Below, in pieces: positions 41,031 through 50,687 of a stretch of 64,000 nucleotides of DNA. The DNA comes from Gracilaria domingensis. Its lineage: Eukaryota > Rhodophyta > Florideophyceae > Gracilariales > Gracilariaceae. The translations under genes and the position numbers were made by a program. Location of the stretch: contig VCMS01000022.1 of NCBI GenBank assembly GCA_022539475.1, positions 1-64,000 on the forward strand. Direction: 5' to 3'. The number at the start of each line of letters is the position of its first letter. The stretch's first letter is position 1. The notes under the pieces were generated by a model. It ran no database searches. It was not told where the DNA came from and saw nothing but the letters and a program-made list of their open reading frames with translations.

Positions 41031-41486
41031 ATGGGCGTCGCACAAATCATGCCTGTAGAAAACGATGCAATAGAAACGCGCTCTTCAGAATTAAATCCGT
41101 GTACACGCGCACGTTCATGGGCAAGGAAGCTCAAGTCCCTCATTCCCATTTCGCATCATCCGCGGGGCGCTTTGGCCGCGCTTGCGTGTACCAGCAGTGA
41201 GGGCCGCCCACCTCATCTAAACTACAAGCGTTTGCAACGCGGCGATGAGGAAGAGTGGCAGCGCCTTAACCACTGGTTTGACTTGTTCCTCGCTCCAGTG
41301 CCTTTTACGAAGGTGGACGACACTGAGCTCCTGGCCGCCACGGCCGCCGAAGAAAACTTCTTCGAAACGGCGTACAGCAAGCCTGGCGCAAAGACGCCGG
41401 AGACCAACGTTCGGCTTGCGGCTGATCTCAACAGCCGCAGCGACAAGCACGCCAAAAGACGAACAACTTGTTTCACAGGTGTTTAG
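41031..41486 (+). CDS. Small protein, second member of the unrecognised family at 19.7 kb
   Basis: The product is 151 residues. It shares with the acidic protein at 19703-20632 a first block (ARSWARKLKSLIP) and a second block (about 41214-41360) of the form Y-x-x-L-x-R-x-DE-x-x-W-x-x-x-N-x-W-x-D-x-FL-x-P-x-P, followed by VDD.ELLA and EE. The C terminus is different and basic. The region upstream is CpG-rich and shared divergently with the adenylate kinase gene. Because two distant loci keep the same pattern while the DNA differs, the frame is probably a real gene. I do not recognise a function. Confidence 0.6.
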   Translation: MGVAQIMPVENDAIETRSSELNPCTRARSWARKLKSLIPISHHPRGALAALACTSSEGRPPHLNYKRLQRGDEEEWQRLNHWFDLFLAPVPFTKVDDTELLAATAAEENFFETAYSKPGAKTPETNVRLAADLNSRSDKHAKRRTTCFTGV

Positions 41487-44076
41487 GGCTCTTACATCGA
41501 TCACAGTAGTTGCATGGCAAAACGTTTGTCCGCCTTTTCGGCGGGAGAATTTAAAAACTTCTTTACGGACATCCCCATTTCCAGAAAAGGCATTGTCCTC
41601 TGGCGGGTATAGAAGCTCAAAAGCTCTTGTCCGTTGAACTCGAGCCAAGCAGAAAGATGTTAGGTTGCTACAAGGTATAGAATAATTTCTACGCAACGGT
41701 TCCAGTTCTTCTATGATACAAGTTCTATCATTCACGCTTAAACGTTAGCTTAGATGATCTCTAGTGCTACTCTCGTCCACTAAAGAGCTGTTTTTCAAGA
41801 AAGGCACACAGAGCCGTATTTGTGACTACCAAAATAGTAAACTGAGCAGTCACTCACAAAAATGGCAAATCGACTAGTAACCACGCTCCAAAAACCCAGC
41901 GCCCCTGGTACTACCCCCTGCGTAGTACGCATCATGACTGTATTAATTGACTTCGGCCATGCGCTCAGCAAAATATCACAATACTAATCCAAGCTTCTGA
42001 TTCAGCCACCAATCCTCACAAACTATAGTCAACTATGGCACACTACAGAAACAGTTCCAACTTGGCTAAAACAGGCCTAGATGGCCGGAAACGAACCATG
42101 CAGCTCAGCTCGTCTGTATCAATTTGTTGGCAAGTACCTTTGTACCTTTGAAGGTTACCGTCATTGTTACAGAGACAACTCATCCATGTTTGGCGTGACG
42201 GGCGTGCCAAGGGCCCTTCAAAAAAGTTCTTCAGTAGCTCGGCTGAGAAAAGCTTTGAAAGGTCTTCTTCTCAACTGGGATATCTGAAGAGATCTAAAGC
42301 AATGAAAAATCGATATTCCAAGTTGTACATACTCTGCATTCGAAAGCTTTTGCAAAGGACCTGTGACAATTGAGTACGATTGAATGAAAGAAAGCTTCAC
42401 ATATTGAAGAAGGAATGTTTTGTCTACATTATATTATTGCTTGACCATGCATGTTTTGATTTCATATCGATGGTTCGGTCCTCCGATAAGACTATCACCA
42501 TACTAGCAAGACATTCTGTGATGAGTGTAGGGAAGTAATCTGTCACGTTGCAGATAAACAGTAGAACAGGGAATGTTTCGTTTGTTGTGCAGGAAACCAA
42601 CAATCTCACCAGAGGTGAAACGTTTTCGAAATAGTTCAGTAACAGGGTTCGCCTCGAAGCAATTATTAACGCCAGTCCGTAGGCTACTAGGGGGGGAGCA
42701 ACGGCAAGCAAGGGCAAGGGCAAGGGACTAAGTATTAGTAATACTGCGTGTTAAAGAGTCCAGCTTCTGGACCAGGGGTTGGCTCGGGTAGGCCTTTGCA
42801 TATGCGCTATTTGAGCCGTACAGGACAAGCAACGAACTAGCTCACGTGACGCACTATATCTGAAGCGGCTTCGAGATTCTTGAACCTCCGCCAAGATTAT
42901 TGAGATTAATCCAATTTCTTCGCACGCTAGCAGGATATAATATCTTTTTTGGAAGACATCGACATCATGACCGAGGTTGATCATCATCGTCGTGATAGAC
43001 ATGATGTCGTGTTGGTTCAGAGCAGTCGTGAACCAGCCAAAAAGAATCGATCCTCCATTTGCTGTTGTATTGGGCAGGATATGATAAAATTCATCGCGGT
43101 CATTGTGAAAGAATATTTCTTTTGCTTGCCTGCAAGCACGGCATGTCCGTGAATTTATCTTGAGATGCTCCTGACGGACTTGACGTCTCCTCACAAATTC
43201 ATGATCGGGAAAACTCTTCCAACTCTCGAGATGACTTTCTGCAAGCCGAACGTGTTAACTGCAGAACTCGAAGAGCGATGTCAGTCTAGTGCGTCCAACA
43301 AGACCACTGCCACTGACGGGCTATGGTCTTGTGCAAAGGCGTCGCTGCAAATGTACCTGTACTATGATCGATATCAACCAAATCATCAACTGGGGTTCAC
43401 CAATCGGTTATGTATAGACATATCGTAGCTACGATACCAGTAATTGAAATGACTTCTGGTGGAGACGAAGTGGGAACGATAAAGTCATTCTCTGAACGTT
43501 GGGCTCAGAGCCTGCTTATGCCGAGCGGAGAAAATTGGTGAATGGACACTCGATGGGATAGCGATCGTGAAAAAGATGAGCAGTTTAAGTGACTGCTGCA
43601 TCTGAAATAGAGAGAAAGAGCAGTTAACTGGGAAATCGCCAGCAGCTTTTTCTCCCATTGGCGCTTGCAGGGGAACGTTAAAGCAAAGAACCAGAGGGTA
43701 TCATAGATGACGTAGCCCGAAAGGTATGGACTGGATTCGAAGCTTAACATGAATGATAAGAGAAGAGATGGAGGAGATCCGTGGGTTTCCGGCCACGATG
43801 CTCATGCCCTGATGCTCTTGTCCCAGGTTGTTGCGCCCAAGAACAGCTGCTTATACCACATTGAAGTGCGAGTGAGGTGTTCATCCGACGAGCAATCGAG
43901 AAAGCGTTCTCTCAACGAAAGAGGGAACAGGATCACCATGTCAGGGCCAACACAATGGAACTACACGTAGTAGGGAGTTCATTTATGAAGTAACTCGAAA
44001 AGACTACATGAAGGACTTCTTCTGCTTCTGGATAAATATACAAATCCCCCACTTCAGTCAGTGATTAAATATAAAA
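41487..44076. other. Intergenic region with possible decayed membrane-protein gene on the minus strand
   Basis: About 2.6 kb. On the minus strand several short frames are hydrophobic: 43750-43505 (SGYVIYDTLWFFALTF), a signal-peptide-like MQQSLKLLIFFTIAIPSSVHS near 43595, 43194-42751, and 42723-42424 (FPVLLFICNVTDYF). They do not join clearly into one gene. They may be an intron-rich gene or a decayed one. No family was recognised, and a distant third channel copy is only a guess. Confidence 0.25.
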
Positions 44077-46839
44077 CTATCGATATCCATTGGAGTAAGC
44101 TTGGAACCGGTCGTATCCTGCGGAACGCCATGACAGTCTCGATTCCTCTATGAGATCAAGTCCAAACTTGATGCATTGTTCTTCGGGCACTCCAACAGCA
44201 AAACGGCTTCGCAAGGATTCTACAATTGAATGCCCCCCAGTCATACACGGCATCGTTGTTCCCTCGGTCATGATTTCTACAAGCGTCGTGATTTTGTCTT
44301 GGTGTTTTCTTACAGCCAACATTCCCAGCACGAAAAGCTCTTGGAAATATCTATACCCTTCTGTTTTTGACGCCTCCGCAAGGTCCTGAACATTCTTTTG
44401 TGCACAGATAACCTGCAAGTACTCTTCCGTGAGTTTGAAAGGAACATTCTCAAACTTGATCGCACCAGGTGAATTTGTCAACATAAACCCAAAATCAATG
44501 TGAATCACCCGCCCTAGAGCGTCAATCATAATATTTCCGTTGTGCCTATCTTTGATCTGCAAGAAGTACGTAACCAGAGAATAACCTGCCATAGATCGTA
44601 TAAATCTTCTTTGTGCAGCTCTGAAGGAACGGCTTCCAATCTTACCATAGGCGCGTTCAAAGTAATCGAGCAAGGATACAAAATTTGGCGTCCTCTTCTT
44701 CAGTGAATGGACAGACACAGAATCAGTGAGAACCTCCACAAACCCTGCTTCTGACGACACACTCATCACAGTAAAGGGTCTAAGGAAAACGTGGACACCT
44801 TCTTCATCAAAAATCTTCTTGAACTGGGAAATAAGTTGAATTGCTAGCTGCTCTTGTCGAAGATCATCCCCAGCCTTGACAATGAACGGCATAAGCTTAG
44901 TCCCCGACCAGTTCTTGAACGGGGATTTGGACAGGATGCGCTCTTCCTTCCAAGTCCACAGTTCGCCATACACACCCAGAATCACAGCCTGCCTAGCTTT
45001 CTGTTCTGGGTTCTCAGGGTGAAGAGGTTCTTTAAGGCTTTCTTCAGCTCTGGCAAACAACTCAGGCTGTCGAGTATACGCATCGCCGTAAATCGCATTC
45101 CGAACATTGGCCAATTGACGTTCACGAGGAGTCATCTCGCTCAATCTACGTACCGACGTGGGCCCAGCAGATTTACTGCCAGGTCTTTGGCCTCCCGATT
45201 TTGACGGGCTTACCTTTCTTCCAACCTTGATGGATTCTTTCTTAGTCAGGCCATTGTTCGGACTTTCAGGCTCTAACGGCTTCCCATCATTCCTCTCGCT
45301 CGCCTCCTTCATGGCAGCCACTCTCTGTTCACAGAATAGGAGCTTATCAGAGCACAACATTTCCGTCGGAAGAACTTCAATATTGACAAGGTAAGGCGCT
45401 CTGGTACGTGACGTGAGAATAACAACTTCTTCAGAATGGATTCGCAATATTCGCAACGCTTTTGAACTAGCACGGGTCAATGGCAGGTGCACGCTACGCA
45501 AAGCTGCCTCAACACCAAGTTCGGCAACCTCGCAAGCATTGGGGACCGTGGCATCGTTCATTAGAGGGATTCCAGGTTCACCCTTCATACGTCGCAGGAG
45601 AATATCGTTGATCTTATCCAAGCCCGCCGTTAGATGAGCTTGTCGCTGATCCTGCTGAAGTTCGCGTGTTGACAAAGAGAGACTAACAAAAGCCTTTGCA
45701 ATAGAAATAGAATCGTTGAAGTAGTCGAAGCGCTCTTGTTTCATAGTTAGCAGAGTTACGGGGTCATAATCCATGTTAGCCTCCGCAGTATTCTGGGGAA
45801 TGAGTTTGGAATTGCTCTGGTTTGGCTTCAGCTCTTCTAAATCATGCGGCAAATCGCTGACGGTAGCGGACATGGCATCTGATGTGGGCGCGATGTTGTC
45901 ATTTGTCAACGGCTGATTCTCATCAATAGTCTCCAGATGTGCCGAGTCGTGGCGACGGTGAAGAGGTGGTTTGTTCTCGGTAGGTTGTTGCGTTATCGAC
46001 ACTTGTTGCACTTGAGCTGATAACTTCTCAGTTTGTTCATTAGTAGTGGTAGGTACAGCGGAAGTATCGGGTTGAGACGACGACTCAGAGTCAGCTTCCA
46101 GTTCAAAATCAGACGCAGTGATGTTTGAGTCAGGCTGTAAGTTGACGCGCCCCTCAATCAATGCGGTCATGGTCGACTTCTCCGGCGAGTCGCCGACACC
46201 CAGCTGCCCAGCGCTGCTCGACGGGAAGAGAGAGGCTCCATTAACATGGGTCTTTCTCGAAAACGGAGACTCGTTCGCAACAAGCGCGGCTGAAATTCGG
46301 GTGGCAGCCGCGCGCAACATGACGTGCTTAGATCCGTTCACGGCGGCGGTCTCGCAGCGAGTGCGAAGCAAACGGCATCTGGATTCGACTTGTTTGTTCG
46401 GGTTTTGAGAAGCATCCTCGACAGCGGCCTGCAGAAACCAGAACACCTGCAGCGCGACGTGCATGGAGTCGGCACAGCGATCCATAATAAAGCGCTCCAG
46501 GCCGGGCGAGTCGCGGGCATGATGCACGAGAAGGTTGCAAATCTGGGGCATAAAGGTCTCCAAATCGGCATCGTCCAACTTATAAAGCTCGTTACACAAA
46601 TAGTCATGCACACCACGCGACTCGCGGTAGCGATACAGATAGGTTACGGCCATAAAGGCGTCGAAGAACTCGGAGCGAAAGAGCCTGAGCAACCCGCCCA
46701 TGGAGAGCGGGGTGGAGACGGGTGCAACCAACGGCCGTTCGGCATCGAGATCGCGAACCCTAATCTCCAACGGCTGACGGGAAGCAGAATGCGACGGATG
46801 CGCCTCACCACTGGTGGCGGGCGACCGAAAACCCCACAT
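44077..46839 (-). CDS. Phosphatidylinositol 4-kinase, type III beta (PIK1-like)
   Basis: The enzyme makes PI4P from phosphatidylinositol at the Golgi and related membranes. The product is 920 residues, similar to PI4K-beta. The N-terminal lipid-kinase-unique helical region holds PQICNLLVHHARDSPGLERF and ALQVFWFLQAAVED (about residues 95-165). A long disordered middle follows. The catalytic domain has FIVKAGDDLRQEQLAIQLI, the catalytic loop YFLQIKDRHNGNIMID, and the metal-binding HIDFGFML. The C terminus ends RSAGYDRFQAYSNGYR, similar to the conserved end of the family. There is no intron. A CpG-rich flank separates it from the next gene. Confidence 0.93.
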   Translation of the reverse strand: MWGFRSPATSGEAHPSHSASRQPLEIRVRDLDAERPLVAPVSTPLSMGGLLRLFRSEFFDAFMAVTYLYRYRESRGVHDYLCNELYKLDDADLETFMPQICNLLVHHARDSPGLERFIMDRCADSMHVALQVFWFLQAAVEDASQNPNKQVESRCRLLRTRCETAAVNGSKHVMLRAAATRISAALVANESPFSRKTHVNGASLFPSSSAGQLGVGDSPEKSTMTALIEGRVNLQPDSNITASDFELEADSESSSQPDTSAVPTTTNEQTEKLSAQVQQVSITQQPTENKPPLHRRHDSAHLETIDENQPLTNDNIAPTSDAMSATVSDLPHDLEELKPNQSNSKLIPQNTAEANMDYDPVTLLTMKQERFDYFNDSISIAKAFVSLSLSTRELQQDQRQAHLTAGLDKINDILLRRMKGEPGIPLMNDATVPNACEVAELGVEAALRSVHLPLTRASSKALRILRIHSEEVVILTSRTRAPYLVNIEVLPTEMLCSDKLLFCEQRVAAMKEASERNDGKPLEPESPNNGLTKKESIKVGRKVSPSKSGGQRPGSKSAGPTSVRRLSEMTPRERQLANVRNAIYGDAYTRQPELFARAEESLKEPLHPENPEQKARQAVILGVYGELWTWKEERILSKSPFKNWSGTKLMPFIVKAGDDLRQEQLAIQLISQFKKIFDEEGVHVFLRPFTVMSVSSEAGFVEVLTDSVSVHSLKKRTPNFVSLLDYFERAYGKIGSRSFRAAQRRFIRSMAGYSLVTYFLQIKDRHNGNIMIDALGRVIHIDFGFMLTNSPGAIKFENVPFKLTEEYLQVICAQKNVQDLAEASKTEGYRYFQELFVLGMLAVRKHQDKITTLVEIMTEGTTMPCMTGGHSIVESLRSRFAVGVPEEQCIKFGLDLIEESRLSWRSAGYDRFQAYSNGYR

Positions 46840-47495
46840 CTAGACGCGGGTGTGAAGCGCAGCGCAAGCAGAGGGCGAGCGGACGCGCGCGCGACAACGG
46901 CGAAGAAGCAGCAGCAAAGGGCAGCGCAGGGCGTGGCAATGGGTGCACGGAGCGTGTGAAGATGGAGGCGAGCAACGAATGAGACCGTGACATGGTGCGC
47001 ATTGTAGCGCGCGCGGCGAAGACGCACGCGCGTGCGTGCGAGCCGCTCATGGGCGCGGCGCGCGCGGCCGCGCGCGGCGTGCGTGGTGTTGGGCGCGCTG
47101 GTGGGGACGTGGACAGCTGTCGACGGCCGGTTGGCCGACTTGTTTTGATGCGGCGCAACACGTGGGCGTTGCGTCGCATGCGATGAAAGCAATTCACACG
47201 CGGACTTGAAAGATTCGTCGAATTCTGTCCGTCTGCCTTGTTGCGCGAGCTATCAACAGCTGCCGTCAGCACTTTTATTTCGGCCGCAGCCTTTTTGGCG
47301 CAGCGTCCTTGTTATCATCAGCTGTCCTTTTGTGTTTTGACGCCTCCTGATGACGTAAGGATGCTTCGCAACAAGTAGCCCTCTATCTTCGGTGCAATCG
47401 CGCATAGAAGTGCTGACTTCTGCTAACGTTTGCTGTACAAGTTAAGGGATTGCTACTGTGATGCATCATGAACAAGTGCTCGCCAGCTCAGTCTT
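46840..47495. other. CpG-rich intergenic region
   Basis: It holds the PI4K promoter and the 3' flank of the secreted-protein gene. A GTAAGGATGC word at 47356 on the plus strand resembles the 12-base motif near 23-30 kb but is not identical. No gene is supported. Confidence 0.4.
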
Positions 47496-48470
47496 CTACC
47501 CCTCGTACGGCAGCAACATGTCCACTTCGTCTGTAGCAACAACCTCACAGGTGTTAGTCGACACCAACACCACCTTCTTCTTTCCCTTTCGTTTCACACA
47601 CATTTTGTCACCCTCCGCTACACATTCAAACCTGGCTTCGCAACTGCGTGGCTTGCATTTTCCAGATGTTGCTGTAGCGTCTTCCATGTCGTAGCAGTTG
47701 CCACCTTTCTCTTCATTGAACTTGCACACACAGAATCCATCGTTTCTTTCATCACTTTGCCCATACACATCTTCTCTCGGCACTGGTACTCTGCCCTTTC
47801 CTTCGTCCTCGTCCTTGTCATTATCCTTCGGTATCCCCCCGCACTTCTCTCCACCCACCACGAAACGGAACAGAGCCTCCTCGGCTGGCTTCTTCTCCTC
47901 ACCTTCCAATCTCCAGATATAAAACGCCTTTTCATCAAGCTTCTTCTTGATTCTCACTTTCCGTGCCTTCTTCCAGTGGCAAAACTTCAGTTTTTCGCCA
48001 GTGTCCTTGTCTTTGAACACCTTTACTCTCTTCCATTCTTCTTTCTCCCACTTTTTCCACTTTGGAAGGTCGACTTTGGTGGTGAACTCCTCAACGCCGG
48101 TACGGTACGTGTCTCCCGTTCTGGCCATTTTGATAGTTGCCAAAAAACCAACCTTTTTAGGGTTACCAATCTTCTCTCCTTCGAACGCCACCACGTCATT
48201 CTTTCTCAGCTTCGTAGTAACTTCTGTCGTGGAAGACTCAACTGTAGCTTCCTGCTCCCCATTCACGAATACAGTTACTTTAGACTCATACGCTGTGACT
48301 TTGATGACAGCCTTCTCTCCACCTACAGTTCTGTCGGTGACTTGAAGAGAGGGAGAGGCGTTGGAATGCTTCTCGTCAACATTACCTGTAGCCAATAGAG
48401 CTCGAGCATGTGCGACAGTGACCAAAGTAACTGCGACAAGGAAAAGGGAGCATATTACGATCTTCATCAT
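47496..48470 (-). CDS. Secreted Lys/Glu-rich protein with cysteine-rich C terminus, unrecognised
   Basis: The product is 324 residues. The first 23 residues (MMKIVICSLFLVAVTLVTVAHA) are a clear signal peptide with an AxA cleavage site. The middle is charged, with many Lys, Glu and Val, and short beta-like stretches (KVTVFVNGEQEATV). A Trp/Lys-rich part lies near residues 135-170. The last 120 residues contain 11 cysteines, with CVCKFNEEKGGNC and CKPRSCEARFEC, suggesting a disulfide-bonded domain. No known family is recognised. A cell-wall, mucilage or other extracellular role is plausible for an algal secreted protein but unproven. No intron is needed. A second Met at position 2 is an equally good start. 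Confidence 0.7.
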   Translation of the reverse strand: MMKIVICSLFLVAVTLVTVAHARALLATGNVDEKHSNASPSLQVTDRTVGGEKAVIKVTAYESKVTVFVNGEQEATVESSTTEVTTKLRKNDVVAFEGEKIGNPKKVGFLATIKMARTGDTYRTGVEEFTTKVDLPKWKKWEKEEWKRVKVFKDKDTGEKLKFCHWKKARKVRIKKKLDEKAFYIWRLEGEEKKPAEEALFRFVVGGEKCGGIPKDNDKDEDEGKGRVPVPREDVYGQSDERNDGFCVCKFNEEKGGNCYDMEDATATSGKCKPRSCEARFECVAEGDKMCVKRKGKKKVVLVSTNTCEVVATDEVDMLLPYEG

Positions 48471-49380
48471 TCACTAACTGCGCTAGATTGTGATGTTCGG
48501 TTAATGCTAAGTCACGGAGGAGAAATGCTACTGAAGATAAAGGGCAGCCTTAAACCTCTTAGGGTCGAATCAAGCCGCTTGAAGCTGGTCAAGGTGAATT
48601 GATGAAGAAGAGAAGCCTTCTATAGTGTCCGTGAAAGGTCCGCAAGGACGCTACACTCTCGTGGGAGGAGAATGATAATTTGTTCTTGTTGAGCTTCGAC
48701 CCCCCAAAAAATGGCCAGACAACAGAGTCGAAAGAAGGAACTAGAGAGGATTTCGGTACCAAAGCCGGTTGGTGTACACTCTCGCATCCTTCTACTTACT
48801 TCTCGTGTCCTACTGCTCTCTACTCTGATCGAAAGGTATTTCACGTCCTATGTCCATACAACTCACGACACGACATGTAACATTGCTATGAAGGACACAA
48901 AGATGTCGTGCACATTGCTTCATGCTACGACTCCCAAACCGCCATGAACAGAGTCAATCTCATCATTTCGAGTGTCGATCCTGCAAAAGCGGGAGAGAGA
49001 CAACACACTTCACATGTGTGTCCCGGTGGGAACAGAGAAAACATGTTTTTGCATTACTCTGACAAAAACGAGCACCAAGTATGCAAAAAAACTCTTGTTT
49101 CCATTTATCATCAGGCTGTCTCTAGGTCAAGTGCCGCAAAACGAGCGTATGCAGCACGTTCGAGACGGGTAAACGATTTCTGTGCAAGTCGTTTCGATCG
49201 ATAACTTGCTGTCTTGGAATCTAGCGTAGAACTCTACGTGCAGAACACCCGCTGAACAAGCACGGCCCTTTTCAAAGAGAGCAAACTCGATCACTATACT
49301 GCAGACAAAAATAGTTCTGTTTTGTAAACTACGCCATGCTTTCTTTCTTCGGGCGCTCCGCATCAACGCACGCTGGAGAG
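48471..49380. other. Intergenic region, nothing recognised
   Basis: About 0.9 kb between the secreted-protein gene and the S15 gene, both on the minus strand. No conserved frame. Confidence 0.4.
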
Positions 49381-50067
49381 TCAAAGGTTCCGCAATTTTT
49401 GAGAGATACGAATGTTCAACCCTGAAACAATGTTGTTAAACCTCTCATTGTCATTCCTCTTCAAGAATTTCAACAGCTTACGTCTAGTTGCTACCATTCT
49501 CAACAGTCCACGAGTAGAGGAAAAATCTTTCGGATTTGCTTTGAGATGGATAGTCAAGTACTCAATCTTCTTAGTCAAAGTGGCAATCTGGAACTCCGGT
49601 GAGCCACAATCCGTTTCGTGTACCTTAAACTTCTGTTGAGCTTCCTGAATTACCTGCTTGTTCTTCCAGGATCCTGGAGGTTCAATGATGATTTCACCCA
49701 TGTCCACGTCATCATCCTCGTCTATCAGACCCATCAGACCAGGCTTTGTGATGAAGAAGGACTCTTCACCAGACGAATCCCCCAATGAAGTACTGCTGGC
49801 ATCGTCTCGCGAATCTTCTCCGATCTTAGCAGAAGAGGAGTTTCCACTGCTTTCAGGTGCGGAGCTCGAAATCGGTGGATCGACGACATTCTCACCATCC
49901 GTCGGCAAACTAGAACCCGATTCCAATGGGGCTTCAGCCATCATTCGAGCAGCTCCATTACGCGCTGTTGCGAATGCAGGTCTTGAGCTGCTCGTTATCC
50001 TGGAGCAGCGAACAAATTGGGAAGATCCCAATGCGAGCGTCGGCGTGGCAAAAGCCGGCTTCATCAT
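49381..50067 (-). CDS. Nucleus-encoded organellar ribosomal protein bS15 with leader
   Basis: The product is 228 residues. The last 85 form the bacterial-type S15 domain: KFKVHETDCGSPEFQIATLT, then the helix IEYLTIHLKANPKD and the rRNA-binding loop with S.RGLLRMVATRRKLLKFLKR. Bacterial S15 is about 89 residues, so the first 140 are extra. Residues 1-40 are Ser/Arg/Ala-rich without acidic residues, as in a plastid or mitochondrial transit peptide. A following acidic Ser/Asp/Glu stretch is unusual. The C terminus carries about ten residues beyond the usual end. A plastid location is likely but a mitochondrial one cannot be excluded. No intron is seen. Confidence 0.85.
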   Translation of the reverse strand: MMKPAFATPTLALGSSQFVRCSRITSSSRPAFATARNGAARMMAEAPLESGSSLPTDGENVVDPPISSSAPESSGNSSSAKIGEDSRDDASSTSLGDSSGEESFFITKPGLMGLIDEDDDVDMGEIIIEPPGSWKNKQVIQEAQQKFKVHETDCGSPEFQIATLTKKIEYLTIHLKANPKDFSSTRGLLRMVATRRKLLKFLKRNDNERFNNIVSGLNIRISQKLRNL

Positions 50068-50687
50068 GTGGAAAGTCTAGGGAGTCGCGACCAGTACTAG
50101 CGGACGAGCGAAGATAACCCGTGGGACCGTCCAGAAAGAGGCGGAGAATGGAGCAAAGAAGCGAGGCTGAACTGATGGAAAAACACGAAGTGAACAAGAA
50201 GCTGTTTGACGCGATTTTTCTTCTGATGACGGATGGGAAAAAGGAGATATGGGGCAAATGTCGTGGAAATTGACGCGGCCAGATGTGAGCTCCCAAAGAG
50301 ATATGAACGCGAATGAAAGCCAAGCACTTGGCATTAAGATTTTCTGATTTTTGATCTTTTTGTAGCTTTGGCAATCGTTCCCCGACAAAGTTTGCTTCTT
50401 GGCAGAGCCAAACGTCAAGAAAAATCTCTTCTTCATCCGAAGTTCCTCGCCAACTATCCAAACGCAAAATCCGCGAGAGGCCAAGAACGAACCAAATGCT
50501 TCGGGAACATGTTGCGTACTCTTCCTTTAAGCGACGATTTTGAGAATCGTACAATTCTATACATACAAATATATAAGCCGTTTTCATGATAGCAGAGGCA
50601 CTGACATCGACAAAAACACAGGCCTTCTCCACTCTTGATTCCGACACCCACCTTAACAAAACGCAAACCCTATCTTGCATCTTTTGA
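50068..50687. other. Intergenic region between S15 and golgin genes
   Basis: About 0.6 kb with the S15 promoter. The frame at 50713-49958 on the minus strand overlaps the S15 leader in another phase and is a shadow. Confidence 0.45.
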
